DNA of 58,938 nucleotides. It comes from UMGS1312 sp964631595 (GTDB lineage Bacteria; Bacillota; Clostridia; Oscillospirales; CAG-272). Both the position numbers and the translations under genes were made by a program. The notes under the pieces were generated by a model. It was given only the letters and a program-made list of their open reading frames with translations. It did not search any database and had not been told where the DNA came from. Positions 32,157 to 40,905 of this stretch are shown in pieces; the stretch's first letter is position 1, and every line of letters begins with the position of its first letter. Location: positions 1-58,938 of the forward strand of contig CAZVXL010000011.1 of assembly GCA_964631595.1 (NCBI GenBank), given 5' to 3'.

Positions 32157-34544
32157 TCAGGTGTCCCAAAAGCGGCTCAGTATCTCACCGAGAGAATACG
32201 GATCTCCCGTGTATTTGATGTGCCGCAGGGATTCGGGGAACAGCTTGTAGTAGGTTGGCTCCGCGTATCTTGAATCTATCAGCACAAGCACACCGCGGTC
32301 GGTGTCCGTGCGGATGACTCTGCCCGCCGCCTGAAGCACGTTGTTGAAGCCGGGGTAGATGTATGCGTATTCCGTACCGCTCTCGACCGTTTCGTCGAAA
32401 TATTCCTTCATGACGTTGCGCTCAGAGGTGAATTGCGGCATACCCGTTCCCGCTATTATAACTCCTATGAGACGCTCCCCCGGAAGATCTATTCCCTCGG
32501 AGAAGATGCCGCCGAGCACGGAAAAGCCGACGAGCGAGGAGGGCTCGTCACGCTCGGCTTGAAATGCGGAGAGAAATGCCTCACGCTCCGATACGCTCAT
32601 GCGCCTTTTCTGCATTACGGTCGCGGTATCCGGTGAGATCTCGGCAAACACCTTCGCCACGCGCTCCATGTAATCGAAGGAGGGGAAGAAGGCAAGGTAA
32701 TTGCCCACCCTTGCTTCTGCCGTTATCGCGATCAGCTCCGCCACCGTGTCCACGGAATACTCTCTCTCCGAAAGCTTCAGTGAAACGGAGTCCACCGCGA
32801 CGGGACACAGATTTTCGCGTGGGAACGGAGATGCAAGCTCAAGCACTCTGCCGCCTCGACAGCCGAGTATATCGGCATAGTAGGATATCGGGGTGAGAGT
32901 TGCCGAAAAGAATATGACGGCTTTTGCCTTGGACATTGCCGTATCGAGCAGGGGGGATGGATCGAGACAGCACAGCCTTATGTAGAAGCTGCCCCCGATC
33001 GAGGAGGAAAAGCAGGTGTAATTCCTGCCGAAAAGAGAGCACACGTGGCAGAATTTGCCCACCGCCTCGGCGGCCTCGGTGAAGCTCGGCGGCAGACTGT
33101 CGCCGTATCTTGTGATAACGCCTCCGAGCGCGCGGCGGAGGGCTCCGGCGGCCTCGGCAAGCGCAGACGGGAATACTCGTGTGTTCGAAAAGCCGGATTT
33201 TACGACCTTGCCGCCTATTTCCCGACTTTCTCCGTCTCTGAGCGCGGAGAGCCTCAGAACTTCAAGCTCTGCGGCTACGGCTTTTATTGCTGAGGTGAGG
33301 GTTGCCTCACCCGTAAGATTTTCGGCATCAGCCGAAAGAGCGGCAACGGTGTCGGAGGAAAGAAGCGCGGAGTAGGTGTCCGCGGCGCGGCGCGGCAGAT
33401 TGTGTACCTCGTCCGCAAGGAGGACGTAGCGCTCTGCGGAGTCGGTATCGTCACCGAAGTATCTCCGCAGACGCATACGGAAGTCGAAGACGTAGTTGTA
33501 ATCGCAGATCAGTATATCGCAGTATTCGCTTACCGCAAGTGATAGCTCGTGCGGGCAGACGGAGTGCGCCTCGGCACAGCGCCCAAGCACCTCCGCCGTG
33601 ATGAGAGAGTTCTCAAGACACTCCGCCGCCGCCTCCATGAGCCTCAGCTCGGCGCATTTGCCGGAGATCCTGCCGCAGAGACGACAAGCTCTGCCGCAAA
33701 GACGTGAGCGGCGAGAGACGGAGCCGGACTTTTCGGGACAGCAACGCTCCTTGGATGAGATGACCGCGCATTTCAGCTCGGGTACCTGAGCGCAAAGAAG
33801 CTCTGCCGCATCGGTAAATGCCTTCCCGACGGTGGTTTTGGCGCAAAGGCAGAATATCTTATCGGAGAGCCCGTCCCCGATAGAGCGAACGGCGGGGTAG
33901 AGCGTGGAGATGGTCTTTCCCGTGCCCGTGGGAGCCGATACCAGAAGGCGGGACGAGGACTTTATCGCATGGTATGCCTCCGTGATGAATTCGTACTGCG
34001 ATTCGCGCATTTCCCTGTAGGGAAAGCGAAGCTCACGCATTGAGGGGAGCCCGTCATGCCCGCGACGGAATACGCGCCGTATAAACGGCTCCGCCCTGCG
34101 GAGCAGCAGCTCGGTCATGGCGGTCAGCTCGTCGATGCCCGCGTTGTACGTGTACGCCTTTTCTCCGTCGGGCGAGGATACGGACATATGCAGAAGGACG
34201 GAGTCCTCTCCCGAGCTCATGCAGTAGATGTACCCGAGAAAGACGAGCCTTGCCGCCTCGGCGTACCTTGCTTCGGTGCGCTCCGAGCGGCGGCAGGTGA
34301 CGCTAACCGTTACGGCTCGGTACGAATCGAACCGCGCAAGCGCGCCCGCGGCTCCGCGCAGGAGCACGGGAACACCGCCGACACTGCGCGCAAGGTCGGG
34401 GAGATCCGATACCTCACGGACGGGCTCGGACACGGGAGCGGGGGAGAAGGGGATACCTCTGCCGTATACGGCAAATGCCGAAATCGCGCTGTCGGTGACA
34501 ATGACCGAGGCGGCAGCGCTGTCATATAATATACGGTGATCCAC
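32157..34544 (-). CDS. DinG/XPD-like Fe-S DNA helicase
   Basis: A 795-residue superfamily 2 helicase of the Rad3/XPD/DinG type. Walker A SAPTGTGKTISTLYP lies near residue 220, DEVH in LLADEVHNLP near 380, and the late motif QAAGRVIRTDTDRG near 730. Between motifs I and II is a Cys-rich insert (CCPEKS ... CGRACRLCGR ... CAEAHSVCPHE) that can hold a 4Fe-4S cluster. The first 170 residues occupy the place of the Cas4/RecB-like nuclease domain of clostridial relatives, but no PD-(D/E)xK residues are visible. GTG 34544 is chosen because AAAGGAG lies 8 nt upstream. Confidence 0.87.
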   Translation of the reverse strand: MDHRILYDSAAASVIVTDSAISAFAVYGRGIPFSPAPVSEPVREVSDLPDLARSVGGVPVLLRGAAGALARFDSYRAVTVSVTCRRSERTEARYAEAARLVFLGYIYCMSSGEDSVLLHMSVSSPDGEKAYTYNAGIDELTAMTELLLRRAEPFIRRVFRRGHDGLPSMRELRFPYREMRESQYEFITEAYHAIKSSSRLLVSAPTGTGKTISTLYPAVRSIGDGLSDKIFCLCAKTTVGKAFTDAAELLCAQVPELKCAVISSKERCCPEKSGSVSRRSRLCGRACRLCGRISGKCAELRLMEAAAECLENSLITAEVLGRCAEAHSVCPHELSLAVSEYCDILICDYNYVFDFRMRLRRYFGDDTDSAERYVLLADEVHNLPRRAADTYSALLSSDTVAALSADAENLTGEATLTSAIKAVAAELEVLRLSALRDGESREIGGKVVKSGFSNTRVFPSALAEAAGALRRALGGVITRYGDSLPPSFTEAAEAVGKFCHVCSLFGRNYTCFSSSIGGSFYIRLCCLDPSPLLDTAMSKAKAVIFFSATLTPISYYADILGCRGGRVLELASPFPRENLCPVAVDSVSLKLSEREYSVDTVAELIAITAEARVGNYLAFFPSFDYMERVAKVFAEISPDTATVMQKRRMSVSEREAFLSAFQAERDEPSSLVGFSVLGGIFSEGIDLPGERLIGVIIAGTGMPQFTSERNVMKEYFDETVESGTEYAYIYPGFNNVLQAAGRVIRTDTDRGVLVLIDSRYAEPTYYKLFPESLRHIKYTGDPYSLGEILSRFWDT

Positions 34545-34564
34545 GCCCTCATCTCCTTTGGCTG

Positions 34565-34593
34565 TTGACATTTCGGGTAAGTCGGTTTATAAT
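34565..34593 (+). promoter_or_regulatory. Perfect sigma-A promoter for the gene at 34778
   Basis: TTGACA (34565-34570), a 17-nt spacer, TATAAT (34588-34593), both boxes perfect. It starts inside the first codons of the long form of the helicase frame, faces the helicase promoter at 34700-34728, and would give the plus-strand gene a leader of about 178 nt. Confidence 0.85.
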
Positions 34594-34699
34594 AGAATGT
34601 GTCGTTATCGGTAATATGCGACAGAGTGTGATCGGGTCTTGCCGTATCGGGGCAGACGAAATCGCCGCCCGCGGCGCATACCGTTATCATTCCGCTCAA

Positions 34700-34728
34700 A
34701 TTATAACATAAGGCAAAAAGCATGTCAA
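34700..34728 (-). promoter_or_regulatory. Perfect sigma-A promoter for the helicase
   Basis: On the minus strand TTGACA (34728-34723), a 17-nt spacer, TATAAT (34705-34700), both boxes perfect. The transcript start should be near 34693, giving a leader of about 150 nt that is antisense to the leader of the plus-strand gene over about 94 nt. Confidence 0.85.
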
Positions 34729-34777
34729 TGATGCGGACTTTAGATAAAGCTTTAATTGCTTAAAGAAAGGCTTATAT

Positions 34778-35413
34778 ATGATTCTTGCGAAAAAGGAAAC
34801 CACGGTTGCGTACAGATGCCCGCATTGCGGAGCGCTTGTCATGAGTCTTGTCGGTGCATTTGCGCTCAGTGCGGATATGATAAAGCTGAAGTGCCCCTGC
34901 GGGCAGTCGGAGCTCAGTGCGATATACACGAAGGACAGGAAGATACGTCTGAGCGTGCCGTGCATGACCTGCCCCTCTCCGCATTATTATACGGTAAGCC
35001 CGAACGTGTTCTTCGACGGAGAGCTGTTCAGGATCCCGTGCGCTCTGTCGGGCGTGGATATCTGCTATTGCGGAAAGCAGGAGGACGTCGTTGCCGCCGC
35101 CGAGGAGACGGAGGCACTGCTCAAGAAGCTTCTCGGAGATGCGGCGCTTGAAACTCTTGCCGGAGCGAGAGGCGAGGAGTATATCTCGGATCCGCAGGTC
35201 AGAGAGATCGTCACCTACGTTGTGCAGGATCTGTGTGAGGACGGCGCCATACACTGTGCCTGTGAGGACGGCAGACCCGATGTGATGATAGAGGTCGGAG
35301 ATGTCACCGTCACGGTCACCTGCAAGAAATGCGGCGCAATGGCGGTGCTCCCCGCGGACAGTCTGTCGAGAGCCGAGGAATTTCTCGGAGCGGAAAGTCT
35401 GGAGCTGACCTGA
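34778..35413 (+). CDS. CpXC-like multi-zinc-finger protein
   Basis: A 211-residue protein with many Cys pairs: CPHC (14-17), CPC (39-41), CMTC (62-65), CYC, and CKKC near the C-terminus. The layout resembles CpXC-domain proteins of Firmicutes, of unknown function, possibly nucleic-acid or metal binding. No membrane segment is visible. It is divergent from the helicase gene and shares overlapping leaders with it, which suggests linked control. Confidence 0.75.
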   Translation: MILAKKETTVAYRCPHCGALVMSLVGAFALSADMIKLKCPCGQSELSAIYTKDRKIRLSVPCMTCPSPHYYTVSPNVFFDGELFRIPCALSGVDICYCGKQEDVVAAAEETEALLKKLLGDAALETLAGARGEEYISDPQVREIVTYVVQDLCEDGAIHCACEDGRPDVMIEVGDVTVTVTCKKCGAMAVLPADSLSRAEEFLGAESLELT

Positions 35414-35424
35414 CGGTGTGCCGA

Positions 35425-35453
35425 TGCACAAACTCCCTTCTTTGTCATATAAT
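35425..35453 (+). promoter_or_regulatory. Candidate promoter of the Cys-rich miniprotein gene
   Basis: TGCACA (35425-35430), a 17-nt spacer, TATAAT (35448-35453). The -10 is perfect, the -35 only fair. The leader then carries an AGAGCAG/CTGCTCT hairpin (about 35459-35481). Confidence 0.55.
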
Positions 35454-35556
35454 GATATCAGAGCAGAGAGAAAGCTGCTCTCCGGCGAGCCGGTATATAT
35501 AGATAAACAAAGAAAGGATACCCGCCATCGTGATGACGGTGTGCGGCGGAGTAAAT

Positions 35557-35673
35557 ATGAACTGCATCTGCGATCTTTTCGACAATGAGTGCTTCTGGAT
35601 CATCCTTATCGCCCTGCTTATAGTGCTTTGCTCTAACAGCAATCGCAACGGCTGCGGCTGCGGCTGCCACTGA
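35557..35673 (+). CDS. 38-residue Cys-rich membrane protein
   Basis: The ATG at 35557 has CGGAG 6 nt upstream. The protein has an N-terminal CIC and an acidic stretch, a membrane segment (about residues 13-25, FWIILIALLIVLC) and a tail NGCGCGCH. Seven of 38 residues are Cys. It recalls short Cys-rich proteins of unknown role in Clostridia, often thought to be spore or envelope linked. A strong bidirectional terminator follows. Confidence 0.65.
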   Translation: MNCICDLFDNECFWIILIALLIVLCSNSNRNGCGCGCH

Positions 35674-35685
35674 TTCGGTAAATAC

Positions 35686-35722
35686 AAAGGCGGAGACTTC
35701 CGAGGAAGTCTCCGCCTTTTTC
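35686..35722. terminator. Bidirectional terminator
   Basis: AAAGGCGGAGACTTCC pairs with GGAAGTCTCCGCCTTT; T-runs or A-runs flank both sides. It ends the plus-strand miniprotein gene and the minus-strand TIM-barrel gene. Confidence 0.9.
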
Positions 35723-35735
35723 GGACGGACTGAAA

Positions 35736-36599
35736 TTACAGACCGAATTTTGCCATTCTCTCACGGAGGAAGCCGACAGCCATGCCGATGTCCTTCTCGG
35801 GAGAATCTCCGACCTCACGCTCGATCGTAAGGAAGCCGTCAAAGCCGGTACCCTTGAGCGCGGGAAGATATGTATCGAAATTGACGTCGCCGTCTCCGAG
35901 AGGAAGCTCAAGATACTGACTTCCCATAGCCATAAGCTGCTCGTGTCCGACAGCCTCGTCTCCGATCGTGACCTTGATGTCGCGGCGGAGATTTCCGTCA
36001 AGCTTGATGCCGTCCTTTGCGTGAGTATGTACGATGTACTTGCCGAGATACTTCAGCGCATTCTCGGGTCTGTCTCCGGCAACCATTACGAGGTTTGCGG
36101 GGTCGAAGTTTACGCGGACACCGCCTGCCTCAAGACTGTCAAGGAAGCCGCCGAGCACCGCGCCTGTCTCGGGACCTGTTTCAACGGCAAATGCGGCACC
36201 GATGGAGTCTCCGTAGAGAGCCAGCTCACGGCAGGCCTTACGCATGATCTCCTTCTTTTCACATTCCTCCTCGGGAACGGTGCCGATGTGAGTTGTGACC
36301 ACATTTGTGTTGAGCTTCAGCGCAAGCTCAAGAACTCTCTTTGAGCGATCGACGTAAAAGGAATTGTTCTCGGCATCGGCAAAGCCCGTGCCGAAATCTC
36401 CGCAGAGCGCGGAGAATACAAGTCCGCTGTCCTCAACGATGGAATTGATCTCACGGATCTTGTCTGCCGTCATCGTGTCGTAGGCAAGCTCTCCGTAGGT
36501 GACATACGCCTGAATTCCGTCTGCTCCGAGCTCGGCTGCCTTCTTCACAGCCTCACGGAAGGGAAGACGGAAGGATTCTACAATAATTCCGACCTTCAT
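35736..36599 (-). CDS. Sugar phosphate isomerase/epimerase (AP endonuclease 2-type TIM barrel)
   Basis: A 287-residue protein of the xylose-isomerase-like TIM-barrel family. MKVGIIVESFRLPFREAVKKAAELGADGIQ is the first strand and helix; the metal site is built from VETGPETG, NFDPANL, VHTHAKDG and FLTIERE. Such enzymes isomerise or epimerise sugars and inositol derivatives; the substrate is unknown. ATG 36599 has AAAGAGG upstream. It lies alone between spoVB and a terminator. Confidence 0.85.
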   Translation of the reverse strand: MKVGIIVESFRLPFREAVKKAAELGADGIQAYVTYGELAYDTMTADKIREINSIVEDSGLVFSALCGDFGTGFADAENNSFYVDRSKRVLELALKLNTNVVTTHIGTVPEEECEKKEIMRKACRELALYGDSIGAAFAVETGPETGAVLGGFLDSLEAGGVRVNFDPANLVMVAGDRPENALKYLGKYIVHTHAKDGIKLDGNLRRDIKVTIGDEAVGHEQLMAMGSQYLELPLGDGDVNFDTYLPALKGTGFDGFLTIEREVGDSPEKDIGMAVGFLRERMAKFGL

Positions 36600-36672
36600 A
36601 AGTAAACCTCTTTCATTAGGCAAAGCTACACTTTGCAGGATAATTTAATTGTAACTGTAAATGATGCCAATG

Positions 36673-38271
36673 TCAATAGAGGCGGGGTAATTTGGATATA
36701 ATTTTTTCGCCCCCGCACCCCCGTGATTTGCCGATCGGTGCCTCCCTCTCATCGGAGAGACCGCCCGTGGCGGAGGTGATGCCGATATAAACGGAGGCGT
36801 ACAGAAAGAGCCTTACATATACGGGCAGGAGCAGACCGAAGCGGTGGACGAGCAGGAGCACCGCCGCGTTTACCGAGGCATATGAGGCCGCCGCGGATAA
36901 AAACGGAAGAAGGAGCATTTTCGGGCTTATGCGAAGCCCCGTTTTGCTCTGCATCCGCATAATGCTCAGCGCGGCGTTCACCGCCTCACTCACGTAGATC
37001 ACGAAAACATACCCGATAACTCCCGCCCTCGGAACGAGAAGCAGTACGAGCACAAGGCATATCGCCGCATCCGCTATGTTCACCTTCATCGTGTATACCT
37101 GCTCACCGAGCCCCTTGAGTATGCAGTCAACGGTGGTGTCGAGGAACATGAGCGGGACAAGCGGCGCCAGAAGCCGTATGTAGCCGCCCGCCACCCCCGA
37201 GCCGTACACTCCGATGCCGAGCTCGTAGCCGAAGAAGGACAGCGCGCCCGCCACCCCGACCGAAAAGCATATCGCAAGTCTGACGGAGGAGAGGGAAAGA
37301 CGGCGTATTTCCCGCCTCTCTCCCGCCTCCGCGAGACCGGCAAGCTCGGGAATGAGCAGTCCGGCGAATGCGCCGATTATTGCCGAGGGATACAGCACGA
37401 GCGGCAGAGCCATGCCGTGCAATACTCCGTATGACTCGAGAGCCCGAGAGGGATCGGCTCCGCCCGCCCTCAGCCCCCAAGGGATCGCGATATGCTCCGC
37501 CGTTGTGAAGCCCTGACGGATATAGCTCCCGATCGCAACGGGAAGGGCTATCGAGGCTATTTTCCCGAAGCCGACGGCTTGCGGGGGCTTTGAGCGACCG
37601 ACGTCGGTGCGGCGCCTGTCGCAGATGAGAAGCAGATATGAGACGGCAAGCGAGATGCTCTCGGCAAGAGCGGAGCCGCCTACGAGCGCGAGGCAGGCGT
37701 ATTCGGTTCCCATTGGCAGAAGCACGGCGATGCTGCCGAGAATGAGGACTGTTTTAACGGCTTGCTCAACGGCGGAGACTATCGCATTGCGGTATGCTCT
37801 GCCCGTGCCGGTGAAGTATCCGGCAATGGCGGACGTGACCGAGATCGCCGGCATCCCGAGCGCCATTGCTCTGAGCGATATTACGGCTCTCCCGTCCCTG
37901 AGCAGATGCGTTCCGACGGCGGAGGCGGAGAGGAGGACAAGCGCCGCGGAAAGAAACCCGAAAAGAAGCCCGTACAGCATTGTGCGTCGCATGATGGCGT
38001 GCAGTCCGCGCCGATCCGCACCCGATGCCACCGCCTCGGCGGTGAGGCGTACCGCCGCCAGATTCACTCCGGAGGAGGCAAGGGTGACGGCAAGCCCGTA
38101 TACGCTCATGACGAGCGAAAAAAGCCCCATTGCCTCCGCACCGATCCGCCTTGAGATGTAGCCGTTGAAGCTGACCGCCGCCGTTCGGATCACGATCCCG
38201 CTCAGTGCAAGCACCGCTCCGTTCAGCAGAAAGCCGCGCCTCGGCGTGATAATTATTTTTTTCTTTTTCAT
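36673..38271 (-). CDS. spoVB: Stage V sporulation protein B-like MOP flippase
   Basis: A 532-residue integral membrane protein with 14 or so hydrophobic segments of the MOP (MATE/RfbX/MurJ) superfamily. The start RRGFLLNGAVLALSGIVIRTAAVSFNGYISRRIGAEAMGLFSLVMSVYGL is the SpoVB/YtgP pattern. SpoVB is needed for spore cortex synthesis; paralogs such as YtgP flip lipid II. The gene is on its own, behind no clear operon partner. Confidence 0.85.
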   Translation of the reverse strand: MKKKKIIITPRRGFLLNGAVLALSGIVIRTAAVSFNGYISRRIGAEAMGLFSLVMSVYGLAVTLASSGVNLAAVRLTAEAVASGADRRGLHAIMRRTMLYGLLFGFLSAALVLLSASAVGTHLLRDGRAVISLRAMALGMPAISVTSAIAGYFTGTGRAYRNAIVSAVEQAVKTVLILGSIAVLLPMGTEYACLALVGGSALAESISLAVSYLLLICDRRRTDVGRSKPPQAVGFGKIASIALPVAIGSYIRQGFTTAEHIAIPWGLRAGGADPSRALESYGVLHGMALPLVLYPSAIIGAFAGLLIPELAGLAEAGERREIRRLSLSSVRLAICFSVGVAGALSFFGYELGIGVYGSGVAGGYIRLLAPLVPLMFLDTTVDCILKGLGEQVYTMKVNIADAAICLVLVLLLVPRAGVIGYVFVIYVSEAVNAALSIMRMQSKTGLRISPKMLLLPFLSAAASYASVNAAVLLLVHRFGLLLPVYVRLFLYASVYIGITSATGGLSDEREAPIGKSRGCGGEKIISKLPRLY

Positions 38272-38289
38272 TCGTATGCTCCGCTGTAC

Positions 38290-38318
38290 TTGATTTTTCG
38301 GTGCGGGTGTTATATAAT
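38290..38318 (+). promoter_or_regulatory. Sigma-A promoter of the comEB-tsaD run
   Basis: TTGATT (38290-38295), a 17-nt spacer, TATAAT (38313-38318), 59 bp before comEB. Confidence 0.78.
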
Positions 38319-38376
38319 AATATTAATATGGGGAATTTATTATTCCCGATGCCTTCTTCTGTAATGTGAGGTTACT

Positions 38377-38865
38377 ATGGAGCGAGTTTCAAAGCATAAT
38401 TATTATCTTGATATTGCACAGACCGTTTCCGAAAGGAGCACCTGTCTCAGGAAGCGCTACGGCGCGATAATCGTGAAAAACGATGTCATCATCTCCACCG
38501 GCTATAACGGCGCTCCGAGAGGAAGGGTGAATTGCTCCGATATCGGGAACTGTATGCGTGATAAGCTTCAGATCCCGCGGGGAGAGAGATATGAGCTTTG
38601 CCGCTCCGTTCATTCGGAGGCGAACGCCATAATCGCGGCACCGCGCGATCAGATGCTCGGCGCGGCTCTGTATATGTGCTGTACCGAGCCGAAGGACGGA
38701 AGCGTCGTTGCGGGAACCTGTAGCTGTCTTATGTGCAAGCGGCTTGTGATAAATTCGGGTATAGAGCTTGTTTACGTCCGAGAGGACAAGCTCAGATACA
38801 CTGTTTACAAGGTCAAGGACTGGATCGAAAACGACGACAGCCTTGACGGAACCCTCGGATACTGA
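38377..38865 (+). CDS. comEB: dCMP deaminase
   Basis: A 162-residue zinc deaminase that makes dUMP from dCMP for thymidylate synthesis. HSEANAI carries the catalytic Glu and one zinc His, and the later CSCLMC carries the zinc cysteines. The 80-residue N-terminal region with GYNGAPRG and GERYELCRSVHSE is the usual form in Clostridia. It starts a run with ywlE, rimI and tsaD. Confidence 0.92.
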   Translation: MERVSKHNYYLDIAQTVSERSTCLRKRYGAIIVKNDVIISTGYNGAPRGRVNCSDIGNCMRDKLQIPRGERYELCRSVHSEANAIIAAPRDQMLGAALYMCCTEPKDGSVVAGTCSCLMCKRLVINSGIELVYVREDKLRYTVYKVKDWIENDDSLDGTLGY

Positions 38866-38877
38866 TACGGAGAAACA

Positions 38878-39354
38878 ATGGATACTGCTGTTTTGGAAAA
38901 GAAAATTTCGGAAAATACGGAGCGCACGCCGCTCTACCTGTTCGTATGCACGGGAAATACCTGCCGAAGCCCGATGGCGGAGGCGCTGTTCAACTGGAAA
39001 TACTCACATATCGCGACGGCTCTTTCCTGCGGTATAACCGCATCGGGAAGATCTCCCATAGCGGAGGAGGCAGTCGCCGCGCTTCGCCTGCGCGGAGTGA
39101 TCCCGGACATCTACGCATCGCATATTTCGCGCCCCATAACGGAGGAGCTGCTTTCGGCTGCCGACAGGATCATCGGAATGACGGGAGATCACGCGAATTA
39201 CCTTATAATGAGGTATCCCGAGCTTGCCCCGAGGATATATTCGATGCCGAAGGATATCTTCGATCCCTACGGCTGTGATACGGAAACATATAAGCGGTGC
39301 CTTGCCGAGATCGAGGCGGGGCTTGACGATGCGTTCGGAGATGCAAATGAATGA
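38878..39354 (+). CDS. Low-molecular-weight protein phosphatase (YwlE-like)
   Basis: A 158-residue phosphatase with the active-site loop VCTGNTCRSPMAEA (about residues 22-35; Cys and Arg of CX5R) and the general-acid loop DIFDPYG. The Thr after the catalytic Cys is the mark of the YwlE protein-arginine-phosphatase group rather than tyrosine phosphatases. It follows comEB by 12 nt and overlaps rimI by 8 nt. Confidence 0.87.
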   Translation: MDTAVLEKKISENTERTPLYLFVCTGNTCRSPMAEALFNWKYSHIATALSCGITASGRSPIAEEAVAALRLRGVIPDIYASHISRPITEELLSAADRIIGMTGDHANYLIMRYPELAPRIYSMPKDIFDPYGCDTETYKRCLAEIEAGLDDAFGDANE

Positions 39355-39796
39355 GCTGTCCGTGAGACGCGCGGGCGTGGAGGATGCGGGACTTATCGAA
39401 GAAATGGAGAGAGCCTGCTTCTCGGATCCGTGGAGCCTTGCCGCGATAGAGAACTATCTGCGTAACCCCGCAGTATATTATGTGATTGCCGAAAACGACG
39501 GCGAGACGGTGGGCTACGGCGGAATGACCGTGGCGGCGGATGAGTGCGATATCGTAAGCGTCGCTGTTACGGAGAGTGCGCGCCGAGGCGGTATCGGTAT
39601 CCGTCTTGCCTCGGAAATGCTTGATATTTGCAGAACGCTCGGCGTTGCGACGGTGTTTCTTGAGCACCGAGAATCGAATGTTGCCGCCGCCGCGCTGTAT
39701 GACAGGCTCGGCTTTGTGCCGTACGGCGTGCGCCGTAAATATTACACCTCACCGACTGAGGATGCAGTTCTGCGAAGCCTCAGCCTACAGCCTTGA
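39347..39796 (+). CDS. rimI: Ribosomal protein S18 alanine N-acetyltransferase RimI-like
   Basis: A 149-residue GNAT enzyme; the ATG at 39347 lies 6 nt after CGGAG and overlaps the upstream gene by 8 nt. RimI features are EEMERACFSDPWSLAAIENYL, RRGGIGIRLASEML (acetyl-CoA loop) and EHRESNVAAAALYDRLGFVPYGVRRKYY. RimI acetylates the N-terminus of S18. It is usually found beside tsaD, as here. Confidence 0.92.
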   Translation: MNELSVRRAGVEDAGLIEEMERACFSDPWSLAAIENYLRNPAVYYVIAENDGETVGYGGMTVAADECDIVSVAVTESARRGGIGIRLASEMLDICRTLGVATVFLEHRESNVAAAALYDRLGFVPYGVRRKYYTSPTEDAVLRSLSLQP

Positions 39797-39813
39797 TGAA
39801 GGGGGATACGTCA

Positions 39814-40905
39814 TTGAAGATATTTGCCGTTGAAAGCTCCTGCGATGAGACCTCCGCCGCAGTCGTAGAGGCGGAAGGCGATTGCCTGAAAATACTGTCG
39901 AATGTAATTGCAACTCAGATCGACACACACGCCCTGTACGGCGGAGTTGTCCCCGAGATCGCAAGCAGGGCACACCTCGAAGCAATTTCCACAGTTGCAG
40001 AAAAAGCGCTCTCCGAGGCGGGGATCACGGTATCCGATATTGATGCCGTGGCTGTGACCTGCACTCCCGGACTTATCGGTGCGCTTTTGGTCGGAGTCAG
40101 CTTTGCGAAGGCGCTTGCGCTGTCTCTCGGCGTGCCGCTGATACCGGTGAATCACATAAGGGCTCACGCGGCGGCTGTTTATCCGGCAAATCCCGAGCTG
40201 AGACCGCCGTTTTATGCGGTGGTGGTGTCGGGAAGCCATACCTCCGTATACCGCGTGGCGGATCGCACTCAATTCGACGAGATCGGCGCATCGAGAGACG
40301 ATGCCGCAGGGGAGGCGTTCGATAAGGTCGGGCGCAGGCTCGGACTTGCGTATCCGTGCGGTGCGGGAATGGATGCACTTGCGGCGGAGGGCTTCAAGAG
40401 AGAGCTGTCCTTTAAGCTCCCATCCCCACATATAAAGGATACGTTTGATTTTTCCTTCAGCGGACTGAAGACCGCCGCGGTGAATCTCATACATAATGAG
40501 CGCCAAAAGCGCGCTCTCGGAGATGATGAGCCGTTGCCGGATGAGGTCAGAGCGGAGATCGCGGCGGTATTCACCGCGGCGGTGACGGACGGAATATGCG
40601 ACGGACTGAAATTGGCGATTGCCGAATTCGGAGCGGCACCGATCGTTCTCGCCGGCGGAGTTGCGGCGAACTCCCATCTGAGGAAAGCACTTTATGCACT
40701 TGCGGAAAATGCAGGAGTACCGTTTATATCCCCCTCGCGGGAGCTGTGCGGAGACAATGCCGCAATGGTAGGAATTCAAGGGTATTTCGAGTATCTTTCG
40801 GGTGTCGGAGCGGGTGTTGAGCTCAACGCCTACGCCTCCGAGGAGGCGGCTGAGGCGGCGGGGGTATTCGACCCCGAGACAGCCGCAGAAAACCCCTCTG
40901 TTTGA
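39814..40905 (+). CDS. tsaD: tRNA N6-adenosine threonylcarbamoyltransferase TsaD
   Basis: TsaD makes t6A at position 37 of ANN-decoding tRNAs with TsaB, TsaC and TsaE. TTG 39814 gives the family start MKIFAVESSCDETS and has AAGGGGGA upstream; ATG 39796 would add six extra residues. The metal His pair is in NHIRAHAAAVYP, and FSGLKTAAVN and GGVAANSHLR are conserved. The 363-residue length is normal. tsaB and tsaE are not in the window. Confidence 0.95.
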   Translation: MKIFAVESSCDETSAAVVEAEGDCLKILSNVIATQIDTHALYGGVVPEIASRAHLEAISTVAEKALSEAGITVSDIDAVAVTCTPGLIGALLVGVSFAKALALSLGVPLIPVNHIRAHAAAVYPANPELRPPFYAVVVSGSHTSVYRVADRTQFDEIGASRDDAAGEAFDKVGRRLGLAYPCGAGMDALAAEGFKRELSFKLPSPHIKDTFDFSFSGLKTAAVNLIHNERQKRALGDDEPLPDEVRAEIAAVFTAAVTDGICDGLKLAIAEFGAAPIVLAGGVAANSHLRKALYALAENAGVPFISPSRELCGDNAAMVGIQGYFEYLSGVGAGVELNAYASEEAAEAAGVFDPETAAENPSV

